A program made the position numbers and the translations under genes. A stretch of 64,000 nt of DNA, taken from contig NZ_RAPF01000006.1 in assembly GCF_003610805.1 (NCBI RefSeq), forward strand, positions 186,001 through 250,000, in the 5' to 3' direction. Positions 8,683 to 16,656 of this stretch are shown here, piece by piece; position 1 is the first letter of the stretch; each line of letters begins with the position of its first letter. Under the pieces are notes generated by a model. That model was not told the DNA's origin, ran no database searches, and saw only the letters and a list, made by a program, of their open reading frames with translations. The stretch is from Altericroceibacterium spongiae. Its GTDB lineage: Bacteria; Pseudomonadota; Alphaproteobacteria; Sphingomonadales; Sphingomonadaceae.

Positions 8683-9242
8683 TGGTCGAGTGCTTTCATG
8701 ATTCGCAGAACGGTTTGCTGATGCGGCCCGGCTTCGCTGACGACATGGAGCGGGGCCTGTTCGTAAAAGGGGCGGCGTTCGGCCTTGAGGCGCGTGAGGA
8801 TTTCGCGCGGATCGCCATTGCGCAGCAGTGGCCGGCCGGGCTTGCGGCCCACCCGCTCCACCAATGTGTCGGTATCGGCATCGAGCCACAGGGCGATGGC
8901 CTTGTCGAGAATCAGCTCGCGAGTCTCATCCTGCACGAAAGCACCGCCGCCAGTGGCCAGAATGCCCGGACCCGATTCGATCATCCGGGCGATCACCCGC
9001 CGTTCACCATCGCGGAAATAGCCTTCGCCGAACTGGTCGAATATTTCGGGGATCGACATTTGCGCTGCATTTTCAATTTCATCGTCGGCATCGGCAAAGG
9101 GCAGATCGAGCAGCGTCGCGAGCTTGCGCCCGACGCTGGACTTGCCAACGCCCATCATGCCCACCAGCACGACCGGGCGGTCTATCCGCGCCCGGAGCGC
9201 GCTCACTTCAGCCGGTGAGGGGAGGGGATCATCCTTGGTCAT
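8673..9242 (-). CDS. aroK: Shikimate kinase
   Basis: A 189-residue P-loop kinase that phosphorylates shikimate. It has Walker A GMMGVGKSS at about residues 28-36, ADADDEIE with the shikimate-binding Asp, RDGERRVIARM, the glycine-rich ATGGGAF, and the lid arginine in GRPLLRN. It is the first gene of an aroK-aroB operon, an order common in proteobacteria. It is divergent from the small membrane protein gene at 9332, with about 90 nt between them. Confidence 0.95.
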   Translation of the reverse strand: MTKDDPLPSPAEVSALRARIDRPVVLVGMMGVGKSSVGRKLATLLDLPFADADDEIENAAQMSIPEIFDQFGEGYFRDGERRVIARMIESGPGILATGGGAFVQDETRELILDKAIALWLDADTDTLVERVGRKPGRPLLRNGDPREILTRLKAERRPFYEQAPLHVVSEAGPHQQTVLRIMKALDQWL

Positions 9243-9331
9243 TGCCGCAAGGGCTATAATTGCGCTAGTCCGCAGCGCAAGCGTGGCGGTGCAGTTTGGC
9301 AGGCGCCACGAAATTTTTGCGATTGGTGGAA

Positions 9332-9496
9332 ATGGGCCGAAAGAAAATCTGGATCGGGCTTGGCGTTATCATCCTTGCATTTCTGGTTGTCGCCTGGATC
9401 GATGGTGGCAGGCAGGAACCGCGTATGATCGAGCAGCCTGTGGCCCTTTCCGCGACGGGTGGCGAATTTACGGGCGCCCAGGAGAATAAAGAATGA
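9332..9496 (+). CDS. Small single-pass membrane protein, unknown function
   Basis: 54 residues from the ATG at 9332 (MGRKKIWIG). Basic residues precede one hydrophobic helix at about residues 6-21 (GLGVIILAFLVVAWI), giving an N-in signal-anchor layout; the remaining 30 residues are polar. A purine-rich ribosome binding site (GGTGGA) lies just upstream. The stop codon overlaps the start of the next gene in an ATGA arrangement, so the two proteins are probably translated together and may act together at the membrane. I do not recognise the family. Confidence 0.65.
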   Translation: MGRKKIWIGLGVIILAFLVVAWIDGGRQEPRMIEQPVALSATGGEFTGAQENKE

Positions 9497-11349
9497 AGCG
9501 TGTCGTCCTGCTGACCGGGGTCGCCCTGGCTGTCAGCTCCTCTCTGGCCTGGGCCTCGCCGGAATCGCTTTTGCCCCCCGGTTTCGACAATCCGACACCG
9601 ACTCCTACGCCCACTCCAAAGCCGGCGACGCCAGCCCCGCCGCCGCGCCGGAGCGCTACGCCTGTGCCTGCCGAGCGGCCCGGCGCTGCGCCGGCTTCTC
9701 AGGCGGCATCGCAAAACCCTGCATCTCAGCCCGGCGCAAGCGGCGGAGCCGATGGCGATGCGCTGGCCAAACTGCCCAGCCTCGCCGAGATCGAGGACAT
9801 GGAAACCGATGAGGTGAACGAATTGTTCGGTCTCAAGCCGAAATTCGACGTTCCTCCCGCGGCGCGGCGCGCTGTGGAACAGGTCGGGGTGATTTCCGCC
9901 GAAGAGGGGGGCTTTCCGGCCGGTTCACTGGCAAAGCAACCAGCCTCGCTTATTCGTGCCGCGCTCAAGGGAACGCAGGGGCCGCTCGTGTCGCGCTGGG
10001 GCCATATTCTTCTGCGCCGCGCTCTGGCCAGCCGGATGGATGCGCCCGAGGGTATGAATCCTGTGGAATTCGCTGCTTTGCGGGCGGCGCTGCTCAATCG
10101 CATGGGCGAAGGGCAGGTTGCGCGGACTTTGGTGCAGGATGTCGATTCGGCCAATTATAATCTCGCGCTCGCCGATGCGGCTTTCGATGCCTATCTCCAG
10201 ACCGGCGATCTGATCGGCATGTGCCCGGTGGCCCGGCTCAAGGACGATCTGCGCTCCGATCCGCAGTGGGAAATGACCCGTTCGATCTGCGCTGCCTTTG
10301 CCGGTAATACGCGCAGTTCGGAGCGCCAGCTCAATCGTGCGCTGGCACAGGGCCTTGCGCCGCGGGTCGATGTGCTGCTGGCCCAGCGTTTCGCCGGAGC
10401 GGCCGGGGAAGGCCGCCGGGCGGTAAATATCGAATGGGACGATGTGAATGAAATGACCCCCTGGCGCTTTGCCCTGTCGGCGGCGCTGGGTGTGGATATG
10501 CCGGAGAGTCTGCTTGACGATGCCGGGCCCTATTATCAGCGTTCCGCCGTGCTGATCCCGGCTTTGCCGCTGGCAATGCGTGCCGAAGCGGCAGATCGCG
10601 CGGGGATGGACGGGATTCTGTCTTCGGCGGCGATGGTCGATCTTTATTCGCAGCTTCATGCCAGCGCCGAAAATGACGGCGCGCTGAGCGAAGATACGAA
10701 CCGGCTGCGCAACGCCTATGTCGCCACCGGTCCGGCTGAGCGTCTCGCTGCCATGCGTGAATTATGGGGCAATGGAACGCCCGATTACGGCAAGCTTGTG
10801 CTCACCGCCTATGCGGCAGCACGTTTGCCCGTGGATGAGGATCTGGCTGACGACCCGGCCGATCTGATCGCTTCCATGCTGGCTGCCGGGCTCGACCGTA
10901 ACGCGATGCGCTGGGGCGGCACAGTGAGCGAAGGGAGCGAGGCCTGGGGTCTGCTGGCCGTCGCGCAGCCCGAACGTTCGGGCACCGTGTCGAGCGGAGC
11001 GGTGGACAGTTTCATCGATGAGGACAGTTCTGCCGGACAGCGCAAATCGCGCTTTCTGGTGGCCGGGCTGGCCGGACTGGGCCGGCTCGACAATGATGAT
11101 ATGGCCGGTTTCGGGGAGAATCTCGGCATCGATTTCAATCGCGAAAGCCCGTGGAGCCGCACGATCACGCAGGCAGCCGACTATCGCAATGCCGCGCTGG
11201 TCGCGATTCTGGCCGGGCTGGGTATGCAGGGCGATGGCTGGGACAAGATGACGGCACGCCAGCTTTATCTGATCGTGCGTTCGCTCGACAAGGCCGGTCT
11301 CAATGCCGAAGCGCGCATGATTGCCGCTGAGGCGGTCGCCAGAGGATAG
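9493..11349 (+). CDS. Exported protein of unknown function with a Pro/Thr-rich N-terminus
   Basis: 618 residues. A signal peptide (MKRVVLLTGVALAVSSSLAWA, cleaved near residue 21) is followed by a Pro-Thr repeat tract (about residues 34-42) and a Pro/Ala-rich linker to about residue 85. The remainder is alpha-helical and rich in Ala, Leu, Asp and Arg, resembling a helical-repeat scaffold rather than an enzyme; no catalytic motif is apparent. It is translationally coupled to the 54-residue membrane protein upstream, and its 3' end overlaps xerD by up to 29 nt. I do not recognise a named family; a periplasmic or envelope location is inferred from the signal peptide and linker. Confidence 0.8.
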   Translation: MKRVVLLTGVALAVSSSLAWASPESLLPPGFDNPTPTPTPTPKPATPAPPPRRSATPVPAERPGAAPASQAASQNPASQPGASGGADGDALAKLPSLAEIEDMETDEVNELFGLKPKFDVPPAARRAVEQVGVISAEEGGFPAGSLAKQPASLIRAALKGTQGPLVSRWGHILLRRALASRMDAPEGMNPVEFAALRAALLNRMGEGQVARTLVQDVDSANYNLALADAAFDAYLQTGDLIGMCPVARLKDDLRSDPQWEMTRSICAAFAGNTRSSERQLNRALAQGLAPRVDVLLAQRFAGAAGEGRRAVNIEWDDVNEMTPWRFALSAALGVDMPESLLDDAGPYYQRSAVLIPALPLAMRAEAADRAGMDGILSSAAMVDLYSQLHASAENDGALSEDTNRLRNAYVATGPAERLAAMRELWGNGTPDYGKLVLTAYAAARLPVDEDLADDPADLIASMLAAGLDRNAMRWGGTVSEGSEAWGLLAVAQPERSGTVSSGAVDSFIDEDSSAGQRKSRFLVAGLAGLGRLDNDDMAGFGENLGIDFNRESPWSRTITQAADYRNAALVAILAGLGMQGDGWDKMTARQLYLIVRSLDKAGLNAEARMIAAEAVARG

Positions 11350-12232
11350 GCCGATCAGCGCGGCGGTCGAATCCTTCATCGCCATGCTTGCTGCGGAGCG
11401 CGGGGCGGCGGAAAATACGCTGGCGGCCTATCGCCGCGATCTGGAAGGCAGCGAGGATGCGATAGGCGATCTGGCTTCGGTCAGCCGCGAAGATGTCGCT
11501 GCTCTGGGCGATGCCTGGCGCAATCTGGCCGAGACCACAGTGGCGCGCAAAAGCTCGGCCCTGCGGCAGTTTTTCGGCTTCTGTGTGGATGAGGGGCTGC
11601 GCAGCGACGATCCGTCTCCGGCTCTTCCGCGCCCTTCTGCGCGCCGCAGCCTGCCGCGTATTCTCGATCATACGCAGGTGGAGGCGCTGTTCGCGCGCGC
11701 CGAAGAAGAAGCGCTGAGCGGCAAGCCGGCAACGGTGCGAATGCTCGCTTTGCTCGAACTGCTCTATGGTTCGGGGCTGCGCGCCAGCGAACTGGTTTCG
11801 CTGCCGCTCGAAGCTGTGCCGCGCGATGCGCCTTTTCTGACTATCCGGGGCAAGGGCGGGCAGCAACGCATGGTGCCGGTTTCCAACCGCGCGGTGCAGG
11901 TGCTGGCACGCTGGCAGGCCGTGCGCCCCGATGACGGGAAATTCCTGTTCCCCTCGCGCGGGAAACATCTCACGCGAATCCGCCTGTTTCAGCTCCTGCG
12001 CGATCTCGCAGCGCGGGCGGGAATCGATCCGGCGCGGGTCAGTCCTCATGTGCTGCGCCACGCTTTTGCCACCCATCTTCTGGAAGGCGGTGCCGATCTG
12101 CGCGTGCTGCAAACACTGCTCGGCCACGCCGATATTGCGACCACGCAGATCTATACGCATGTCGATTCGGCGCGGCTGGTGGCGTTGGTGAATGAACGGC
12201 ATCCTCTTGCCGAGAAGCGTTCCGCGCAGTAG
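11321..12232 (+). CDS. xerD: Tyrosine site-specific recombinase XerD
   Basis: 303 residues. The N-terminal SAM-like domain (AENTLAAYRRDL) precedes the catalytic domain, which carries Arg in GSGLRASEL, Lys in GKGGQQR, HVLRH, the GH of LLGHADIATT, and the nucleophile Tyr in QIYTHV. The PHVLRHAFATHLL and TTQIYTHV segments resemble XerD more than XerC. With XerC it resolves chromosome dimers at dif. This is housekeeping, not phage: it is followed by accA, the usual alphaproteobacterial order. The first ATG (11321) overlaps the upstream gene by 29 nt; no better in-frame start is obvious. Confidence 0.88.
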   Translation: MPLRRSPEDRPISAAVESFIAMLAAERGAAENTLAAYRRDLEGSEDAIGDLASVSREDVAALGDAWRNLAETTVARKSSALRQFFGFCVDEGLRSDDPSPALPRPSARRSLPRILDHTQVEALFARAEEEALSGKPATVRMLALLELLYGSGLRASELVSLPLEAVPRDAPFLTIRGKGGQQRMVPVSNRAVQVLARWQAVRPDDGKFLFPSRGKHLTRIRLFQLLRDLAARAGIDPARVSPHVLRHAFATHLLEGGADLRVLQTLLGHADIATTQIYTHVDSARLVALVNERHPLAEKRSAQ

Positions 12233-12242
12233 CGCAGGAAAC

Positions 12243-13190
12243 ATGATTTCCTATCTCGAATTCGAAAAGCCCGTCGCCGCGCTGGAAACGCGCATTGCCG
12301 AATTGCGCGCTCTTGCGGAAAGCGACGATGTCGATATCGCGCAGGAGCTTGCCCGGCTGGAACGCAAAAGCGCCGAAATGCTGGAAAGCAGCTATGCCTC
12401 GCTCACGCCCTGGCAGAAGACGCAGGTCGCCCGGCATCCGCAACGCCCGCATTTTCGCGATTATGTGGCCGAAATGTTCGACGATTTCATGCCGCTGGGC
12501 GGAGATCGTCTCTATGGCAATGATGAAGCGATCATGGGCGGTTTCGCCACACTGCAAGGCCGCAAGGTGATGCTGATCGGCCATGAAAAAGGCAACGATA
12601 CGCAAAGTCGCCTGCGCCATAATTTCGGCATGGGCAAACCCGAAGGCTATCGTAAGGCGATTCGCCTGATGGAACTGGCCGGCCGTTTCGGTCTGCCGGT
12701 AGTGACGCTGGTCGATACGTCGGGCGCTTTCCCCGGCATCGAGGCGGAAGAGCGCGGACAGGCCGAAGCCATCGCCCGCTCCACCGAAGCGTGTCTCGGT
12801 CTGCCGGTGCCGATGGTCGCGACGATCGTGGGTGAAGGCGGTTCGGGCGGCGCAGTGGCGCTGGCCAGTGCCGAGCGTGTGCTGATGCTCGAACATGCGG
12901 TTTATTCGGTCATTTCGCCCGAAGGCTGCGCGTCGATTCTCTGGCGGACCGGTGAAAAGGCACCGCAAGCCGCTGAAGCGATGAAAGTGACCGCACAGGA
13001 TCTCGCATCGCTCAATGTTATCGACCGAATCGTGAAAGAGCCGGTTGGCGGGGCACATCGCGATCCGCGCAGCACGGCGGAGAATTTGTCCAATGCGATT
13101 TGCGAAGAACTCGATTCGCTCTCGCAAATGGATCCTGGCCAGCTCAAGCAATTGCGTGAGGAACGCTTTCTGGCGATCGGCCGGCTGTAG
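12243..13190 (+). CDS. accA: Acetyl-CoA carboxylase carboxyltransferase subunit alpha
   Basis: 315 residues. Together with AccD it transfers the carboxyl group from biotin to acetyl-CoA to give malonyl-CoA, the first committed step of fatty acid synthesis. The start MISYLEFEKP, the segment RPHFRDYVAEMFDDF, the GHEKGNDT loop and the crotonase-fold motifs GAFPGIEAEERGQ and GEGGSGGAVALA are typical. The ATG at 12243 has AGGA upstream and follows xerD by 10 nt. Two adjacent inverted repeats lie just downstream. Confidence 0.96.
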   Translation: MISYLEFEKPVAALETRIAELRALAESDDVDIAQELARLERKSAEMLESSYASLTPWQKTQVARHPQRPHFRDYVAEMFDDFMPLGGDRLYGNDEAIMGGFATLQGRKVMLIGHEKGNDTQSRLRHNFGMGKPEGYRKAIRLMELAGRFGLPVVTLVDTSGAFPGIEAEERGQAEAIARSTEACLGLPVPMVATIVGEGGSGGAVALASAERVLMLEHAVYSVISPEGCASILWRTGEKAPQAAEAMKVTAQDLASLNVIDRIVKEPVGGAHRDPRSTAENLSNAICEELDSLSQMDPGQLKQLREERFLAIGRL

Positions 13191-13235
13191 GATTCTCCTG
13201 CCCTGCCGTTCGAAGACGGTTTTGCAGGTTTTTGC

Positions 13236-13275
13236 TGACAATGCCCGCCCGTGGCAGCATGGGCGGGCATTGTCA
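13236..13275. repeat. Perfect 15-bp inverted repeat downstream of accA
   Basis: TGACAATGCCCGCCC (13236-13250) is perfectly complementary to GGGCGGGCATTGTCA (13261-13275), with a 10-nt loop. There is no T-run after it on either strand, so although it may still end accA transcription it is not a textbook intrinsic terminator. Confidence 0.75.
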
Positions 13276-13295
13276 TGTGCATCGGATATGCACAT
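13275..13295. repeat. Second perfect inverted repeat, 8-bp arms
   Basis: ATGTGCAT (13275-13282) and ATGCACAT (13288-13295) form a perfect palindrome around CGGAT, touching the end of the larger repeat. The size suits a protein-binding operator for the M48 protease gene that starts 177 nt downstream, or a second RNA hairpin. Confidence 0.5.
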
Positions 13296-13471
13296 TGGCG
13301 CAGCCTGACCCGTGTCTGGCCCTGTTAGGGACCGTTATGGCTCTGTTCCGTTTCGTTCAGCGCCCCTTATGATAGCAGCCGATTGACGGGAACATCGCGC
13401 CAAAAAGCGGGTTCCTTTCAAATAGATGAATAGCGGCGGAAACATGCCGGATCGTCTCTGGAGGAGTGACA

Positions 13472-14953
13472 ATGCACCGAACACTATCGAAGAAATTAAA
13501 GAGTCTCGTCGTTCTGGGACTCGCCGGCACGGCGCTTTCCGGTTGTGCCACCATGCCCGGTTCCTCGGTCCCGGCGGGCTCGCCGATTACGCAGGCTGAA
13601 GCGCAGCAGGGCGCTCAGTATCACCCGCAATTCGTGTCCGAATTCGGCGGTAAGGTGGAAGGACCGCAGGCGACCTATGTCGAATCGGTCGGACAGAAAA
13701 TCGCCGTGCAATCGGGTCTCGCCAATTCCTCTTCGGCATTCGAAGTGACCTTGCTCAACAGTTCGGTCAACAACGCTTTTGCGGTGCCGGGCGGCTATGT
13801 CTATGTCACTCGTCAGCTTGTCGGCCTGATGAACAATGAAGCCGAACTGGCCGGGGTTCTGGGTCATGAAGTCGGCCATGTCGCCGCGCGCCATTCCGCA
13901 AGGCGCCAGCAGGCAGCGCAGCAAAATCAGTTACTTGGTGTGCTCGGACAGGTGCTCTCCAGCGTCGTGCTGGGCGATAGTGCGCTGGGCCGTCTGGGGC
14001 AGGAAATTTCCTCCACCGTACCGCAGCTCGCCACGCTTAAATATTCGCGCGGGCAGGAATTGCAGGCTGACGAGCTGGGTGTCGAATATCTCGCCAGCGC
14101 CGGATACGATCCGCATGCGATGGCCACGGTGCTGGAAAGCCTCGCTGCGCAAAACGCGCTCGATGCTTCGCTGAAAGGGCAGGAAAGCACCATGCCCGAA
14201 TGGGCTTCGACTCACCCCGATCCCGCCAGCCGTGTCAGCACGGCACTGCAGCTCGCCGGCAATATGACCGGGGCGACCAATCGCAACCAGTTCCTCAATC
14301 ACATTGACGGGCTGATGTATGGGGACGATCCGAAACAGGGCGTGATCGAAGGCCGCACCTTCATTCACCCGGTTCTGCGTTTCGAATTCACCGCCCCGCA
14401 GGGCTTTTACATGGTCAACGGCACCACGGCCGTCTCGATCAGCGGCGATAGCGGGCAGGGGCAGCTCAGCACCGCGCAATTCAACGGCAATCTCGAAACC
14501 TATATCCGCAATGTTTTCAGTGCCATTGGCGGCGATCAGACGCAGCTTGCCCCGCAGACTCTGCAGCGCACCACTGTGAACGGCCTTCCGGCAGCCTATG
14601 GCATGGCGCGGGCCAATAGCGGACAGCAGAATGTCGATGTCACGGTCTTCGCCTATGATTTCGGCAATGGAAAGGCCTTCCATTTCGCGACGATCACTCC
14701 GGCTGGCCGGTCATCGGTTTTCCAGTCCATGTTCCAGTCTATGCACCGGATCGGCGCGCAGGAAGCGGGCAGCGTTACACCGCGGCGGATTGACGTCTTC
14801 ACCGCACAGCGCGGCGACACGGTGCAGACCATTTCCAGCCGTATGGCCTTCGATAATGCCAGGGAACAGCGGTTCCGCGTGCTGAATGGCCTGTCGGCAA
14901 ACGATCAGCTCATGCCCGGCCAGCAATATAAGCTGGTGGTCCGGCAGAACTGA
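13472..14953 (+). CDS. M48 family metalloprotease lipoprotein with C-terminal LysM-like domain
   Basis: 493 residues. The signal sequence ends in LSGC with the lipid-modified Cys25, so it is probably anchored in the outer membrane facing the periplasm. The zinc-protease motif HEVGH occurs at about residue 131, and the third ligand Glu is in the ELQADELG segment. These resemble BepA-type proteases that monitor outer-membrane protein assembly. The last 55 residues (FTAQRGDTVQTIS and NGLSANDQLMPGQQYKLV) look like a LysM domain that could hold the enzyme at peptidoglycan. The ATG at 13472 has GGAGG-like sequence 6-9 nt upstream. A strong terminator follows. Confidence 0.9.
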   Translation: MHRTLSKKLKSLVVLGLAGTALSGCATMPGSSVPAGSPITQAEAQQGAQYHPQFVSEFGGKVEGPQATYVESVGQKIAVQSGLANSSSAFEVTLLNSSVNNAFAVPGGYVYVTRQLVGLMNNEAELAGVLGHEVGHVAARHSARRQQAAQQNQLLGVLGQVLSSVVLGDSALGRLGQEISSTVPQLATLKYSRGQELQADELGVEYLASAGYDPHAMATVLESLAAQNALDASLKGQESTMPEWASTHPDPASRVSTALQLAGNMTGATNRNQFLNHIDGLMYGDDPKQGVIEGRTFIHPVLRFEFTAPQGFYMVNGTTAVSISGDSGQGQLSTAQFNGNLETYIRNVFSAIGGDQTQLAPQTLQRTTVNGLPAAYGMARANSGQQNVDVTVFAYDFGNGKAFHFATITPAGRSSVFQSMFQSMHRIGAQEAGSVTPRRIDVFTAQRGDTVQTISSRMAFDNAREQRFRVLNGLSANDQLMPGQQYKLVVRQN

Positions 14954-14967
14954 GCAGCGGATACAGA

Positions 14968-14995
14968 AAAGGCGGCAGGAGTTCCTGCCGCCTTT
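14968..14995. terminator. Bidirectional terminator between the M48 protease and Flp pilin genes
   Basis: AAAGGCGGCAGGA (14968-14980) and TCCTGCCGCCTTT (14983-14995) pair perfectly around a 2-nt spacer. A/T runs at both ends let it serve the protease gene on the plus strand and the convergent pilin gene on the minus strand. Confidence 0.85.
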
Positions 14996-15020
14996 GAATG
15001 TGTAAGCTTGGTTTGGTGAA

Positions 15021-15194
15021 TTACCCAACCGTACCGTCGGAATCGTCGGCAGCCTTCTGGAATTTGGTGCTCACATTGGTGCCGATCGTGCTCATCGCGG
15101 TCACAGCAGCCACGGCGATCAGAGCGGCGATCAGGCCGTATTCGATTGCCGTTGCGCCAGTTTCGTCACGACGAAGCTTACGGAAAAATGCCAT
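15021..15194 (-). CDS. Flp family type IVb pilin
   Basis: 57 residues. A short basic leader (MAFFRKLRRDETG) is followed by ATAIEYGLIAALIAVAAVTA: the prepilin cleavage site Gly|Ala with Glu at +5 and the adjacent Tyr, typical of Flp pilins processed by TadV/CpaA, and a hydrophobic helix. The polar tail ends at 15021. Flp pilins form thin adhesive pili assembled by Tad machinery, none of which is in this window. The start is the ATG at 15194. The second Flp-like gene lies 118 nt upstream on the same strand. Confidence 0.9.
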   Translation of the reverse strand: MAFFRKLRRDETGATAIEYGLIAALIAVAAVTAMSTIGTNVSTKFQKAADDSDGTVG

Positions 15195-15312
15195 TATTAT
15201 CTCCAGTCCTTAAAATATTTGACCCGTCTTGGCTCCTGAAGCGGAGCGATCAAGCACAGTCTGAATATGCTGAAATTATTGAAAAAGACTAAACGGTCTG
15301 CGTTTTTACAGC

Positions 15313-15501
15313 TCAATCCTGTGCCGCTTTCATCGTGCTGGCGATAGCGCTCCAGTTTCCGGCTTTCTCATCTCCGAACAGGCCGATACCGCTGACGATG
15401 ACCAGCGAAACCAGCCCCAGAATCAGCGCATATTCCATCGCTGTGGCGCCCGCTTCACCGGCGCGGAGGGTTTTCACTATATGTCCGACGGATTTCATCA
15501 T
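15313..15501 (-). CDS. Second, divergent Flp-type pilin or pseudopilin
   Basis: 62 residues from ATG 15501, or 61 from the adjacent ATG at 15498, which has better spacing from AAGG. The leader [17 protein letters not shown] precedes [20 protein letters not shown]: the Gly|Ala cleavage site and Glu at +5 are kept, but Met replaces Ile and the tail ([20 protein letters not shown]) differs from the neighbouring pilin. It may be a minor pilin or a pilin for a different fibre. It is divergent from mutT, sharing a 67-nt promoter interval. Confidence 0.85.
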   Translation of the reverse strand: MMKSVGHIVKTLRAGEAGATAMEYALILGLVSLVIVSGIGLFGDEKAGNWSAIASTMKAAQD

Positions 15502-15568
15502 TGCCTTTTCCAGAGAGCTTTGCAGGCATGGCATCGGAGCTTTAATATTTTCTTTGGAGGCGCAGAAT

Positions 15569-16009
15569 TTGTCTGACCGATCGAACTGGATCTGTGTCGT
15601 TGCCGCGGCGATTACCGATGGGGAAGGGCATATTCTGATGCAGCAGCGCCCGTTGAACAAGCATCATGGCGGCTTGTGGGAATTTCCCGGCGGCAAGGTG
15701 GATCCGGGGGAAACGCCCGAAGCAGCACTTCTGCGCGAGATAGAGGAAGAGCTGGGGCTGTCGCTCGATGCCGCTTCGCTCCGCCCGGCAGGTTTCGCCC
15801 GCTCGGATAGCGGCGATTCAGCGCCTTCGATCCTGCTGCTGCTTTATAAGAGTTGTGTGTGGAAGGGTGTTCCGGAGGGTCGGGAAGGGCAGAAATGGTG
15901 CTGGGTAACCATGCAAGAGGCTGAAAATCTTGCAAAACCACCGATGGATAAAGACTTGTTGAAAACTCTTTTGCAATTGGGGATTGCCAAGCCGGCCAAT
16001 CGCTCCTAG
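15569..16009 (+). CDS. mutT: Nudix hydrolase, MutT (8-oxo-dGTP diphosphatase)-like
   Basis: 146 residues. The complete Nudix box is present as [18 protein letters not shown] followed by EEELGL, preceded by the MutT-like [18 protein letters not shown]. MutT removes oxidised guanine nucleotides from the pool. The start is a TTG at 15569: GGAGG at 15556-15560 is 8 nt upstream, and upstream in-frame codons overlap the divergent pilin gene. The end is close to the tRNA-Arg gene. Confidence 0.9.
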   Translation: MSDRSNWICVVAAAITDGEGHILMQQRPLNKHHGGLWEFPGGKVDPGETPEAALLREIEEELGLSLDAASLRPAGFARSDSGDSAPSILLLLYKSCVWKGVPEGREGQKWCWVTMQEAENLAKPPMDKDLLKTLLQLGIAKPANRS

Positions 16010-16026
16010 ATGCCCCTCCACACAGC

Positions 16027-16103
16027 GCGCCCTTAGCTCAGCTGGATAGAGCACCAGACTACGAATCTGGGGGTCAGAGGTTCGAATCCTTTAGGGCGCG
16101 CCA
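16027..16103 (+). tRNA. tRNA-Arg (anticodon ACG)
   Basis: A 77-nt cloverleaf: the acceptor stem GCGCCCT (16027-16033) pairs with AGGGCGC (16093-16099), then discriminator G and an encoded CCA (16101-16103). The D-arm is GCTCAGCTGGATAGAGC, the anticodon stem CCAGA/TCTGG holds the loop CTACGAA with ACG at 16061-16063, and the T-loop is GGTTCGAATCC. ACG is expected to be edited to ICG and read CGU, CGC and CGA. No integrase or duplicated 3' end nearby suggests an inserted island. Confidence 0.97.
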
Positions 16104-16269
16104 TTTTTCCTTACATATTGAAACCTGTTTTTCGTCGGCCCGGCACACACGCCCTCGCGCGAGCGAAGCCGGTTTTCGCGCGGATGGCGATGGCGCATGG
16201 CAAAAAGCCGGAAACGGATGATCCCCGCTCCCGGCTCAGCGTTCTTCGTTTTTCCTCTGCGGCAGGTCG

Positions 16270-16632
16270 TCAGTCGGTGAGCAGGCCTTCCACCTGCATG
16301 GCCCGTTCGACCAGAAACAGCGCGCGCAGCTTGCCGAGCAGTGTGTCCACCAGGGCCTCATCGCTATGTTCGAATTCGATATCGATCACCAGATGTTCTT
16401 CGGTCCGCCGGGCGTTCAGTTGTGTGGGGACGAGGCTGCGCTGGGCGAACAGCGCCAGCACGCGGGGCAGGGTTTCCGGATGATAGGCGCCGCGAAGGGC
16501 AATCATGCCGCGTTGAAGCGCAGGCCCCTTTTCGGCACGATCGGCATCGTTATCCTGCATATCCGCATTATCCTGCATCATGTCAGGATCGGCAGGGCAC
16601 AGCACCACACGTTCGTCGAATGAAACTTTCAC
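16270..16632 (-). CDS. Small protein with an ACT-like (IlvM-like) domain
   Basis: 120 residues from a GTG at 16632, with AAAGGA 7 nt upstream. The first 40 residues are acidic and include a duplicated MQDNAD/MQDNDAD stretch. Residues about 43-118 (HPETLPRVLALF, then LVIDIEFEHSDEALVDTLLGKL) match the pattern of an ACT domain like the acetolactate synthase small subunit IlvM. ACT domains bind amino acids. It follows the leucine-dehydrogenase-like gene by 24 nt in the same operon, so it could sense a branched-chain amino acid. The domain call is by eye only. Confidence 0.6.
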   Translation of the reverse strand: MKVSFDERVVLCPADPDMMQDNADMQDNDADRAEKGPALQRGMIALRGAYHPETLPRVLALFAQRSLVPTQLNARRTEEHLVIDIEFEHSDEALVDTLLGKLRALFLVERAMQVEGLLTD

Positions 16633-16656
16633 GGCAAAATCCTTTGGTGTTGGCCG

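Noticed and set aside
11321-12232. Tyrosine recombinase as sign of a mobile element
   Set aside because: Sequence and position next to accA fit the housekeeping XerD; no flanking repeats or mobile cargo.
16027-16103. tRNA-Arg as integration site of a genomic island
   Set aside because: No integrase gene, no repeated tRNA 3' end and normal composition on both sides.
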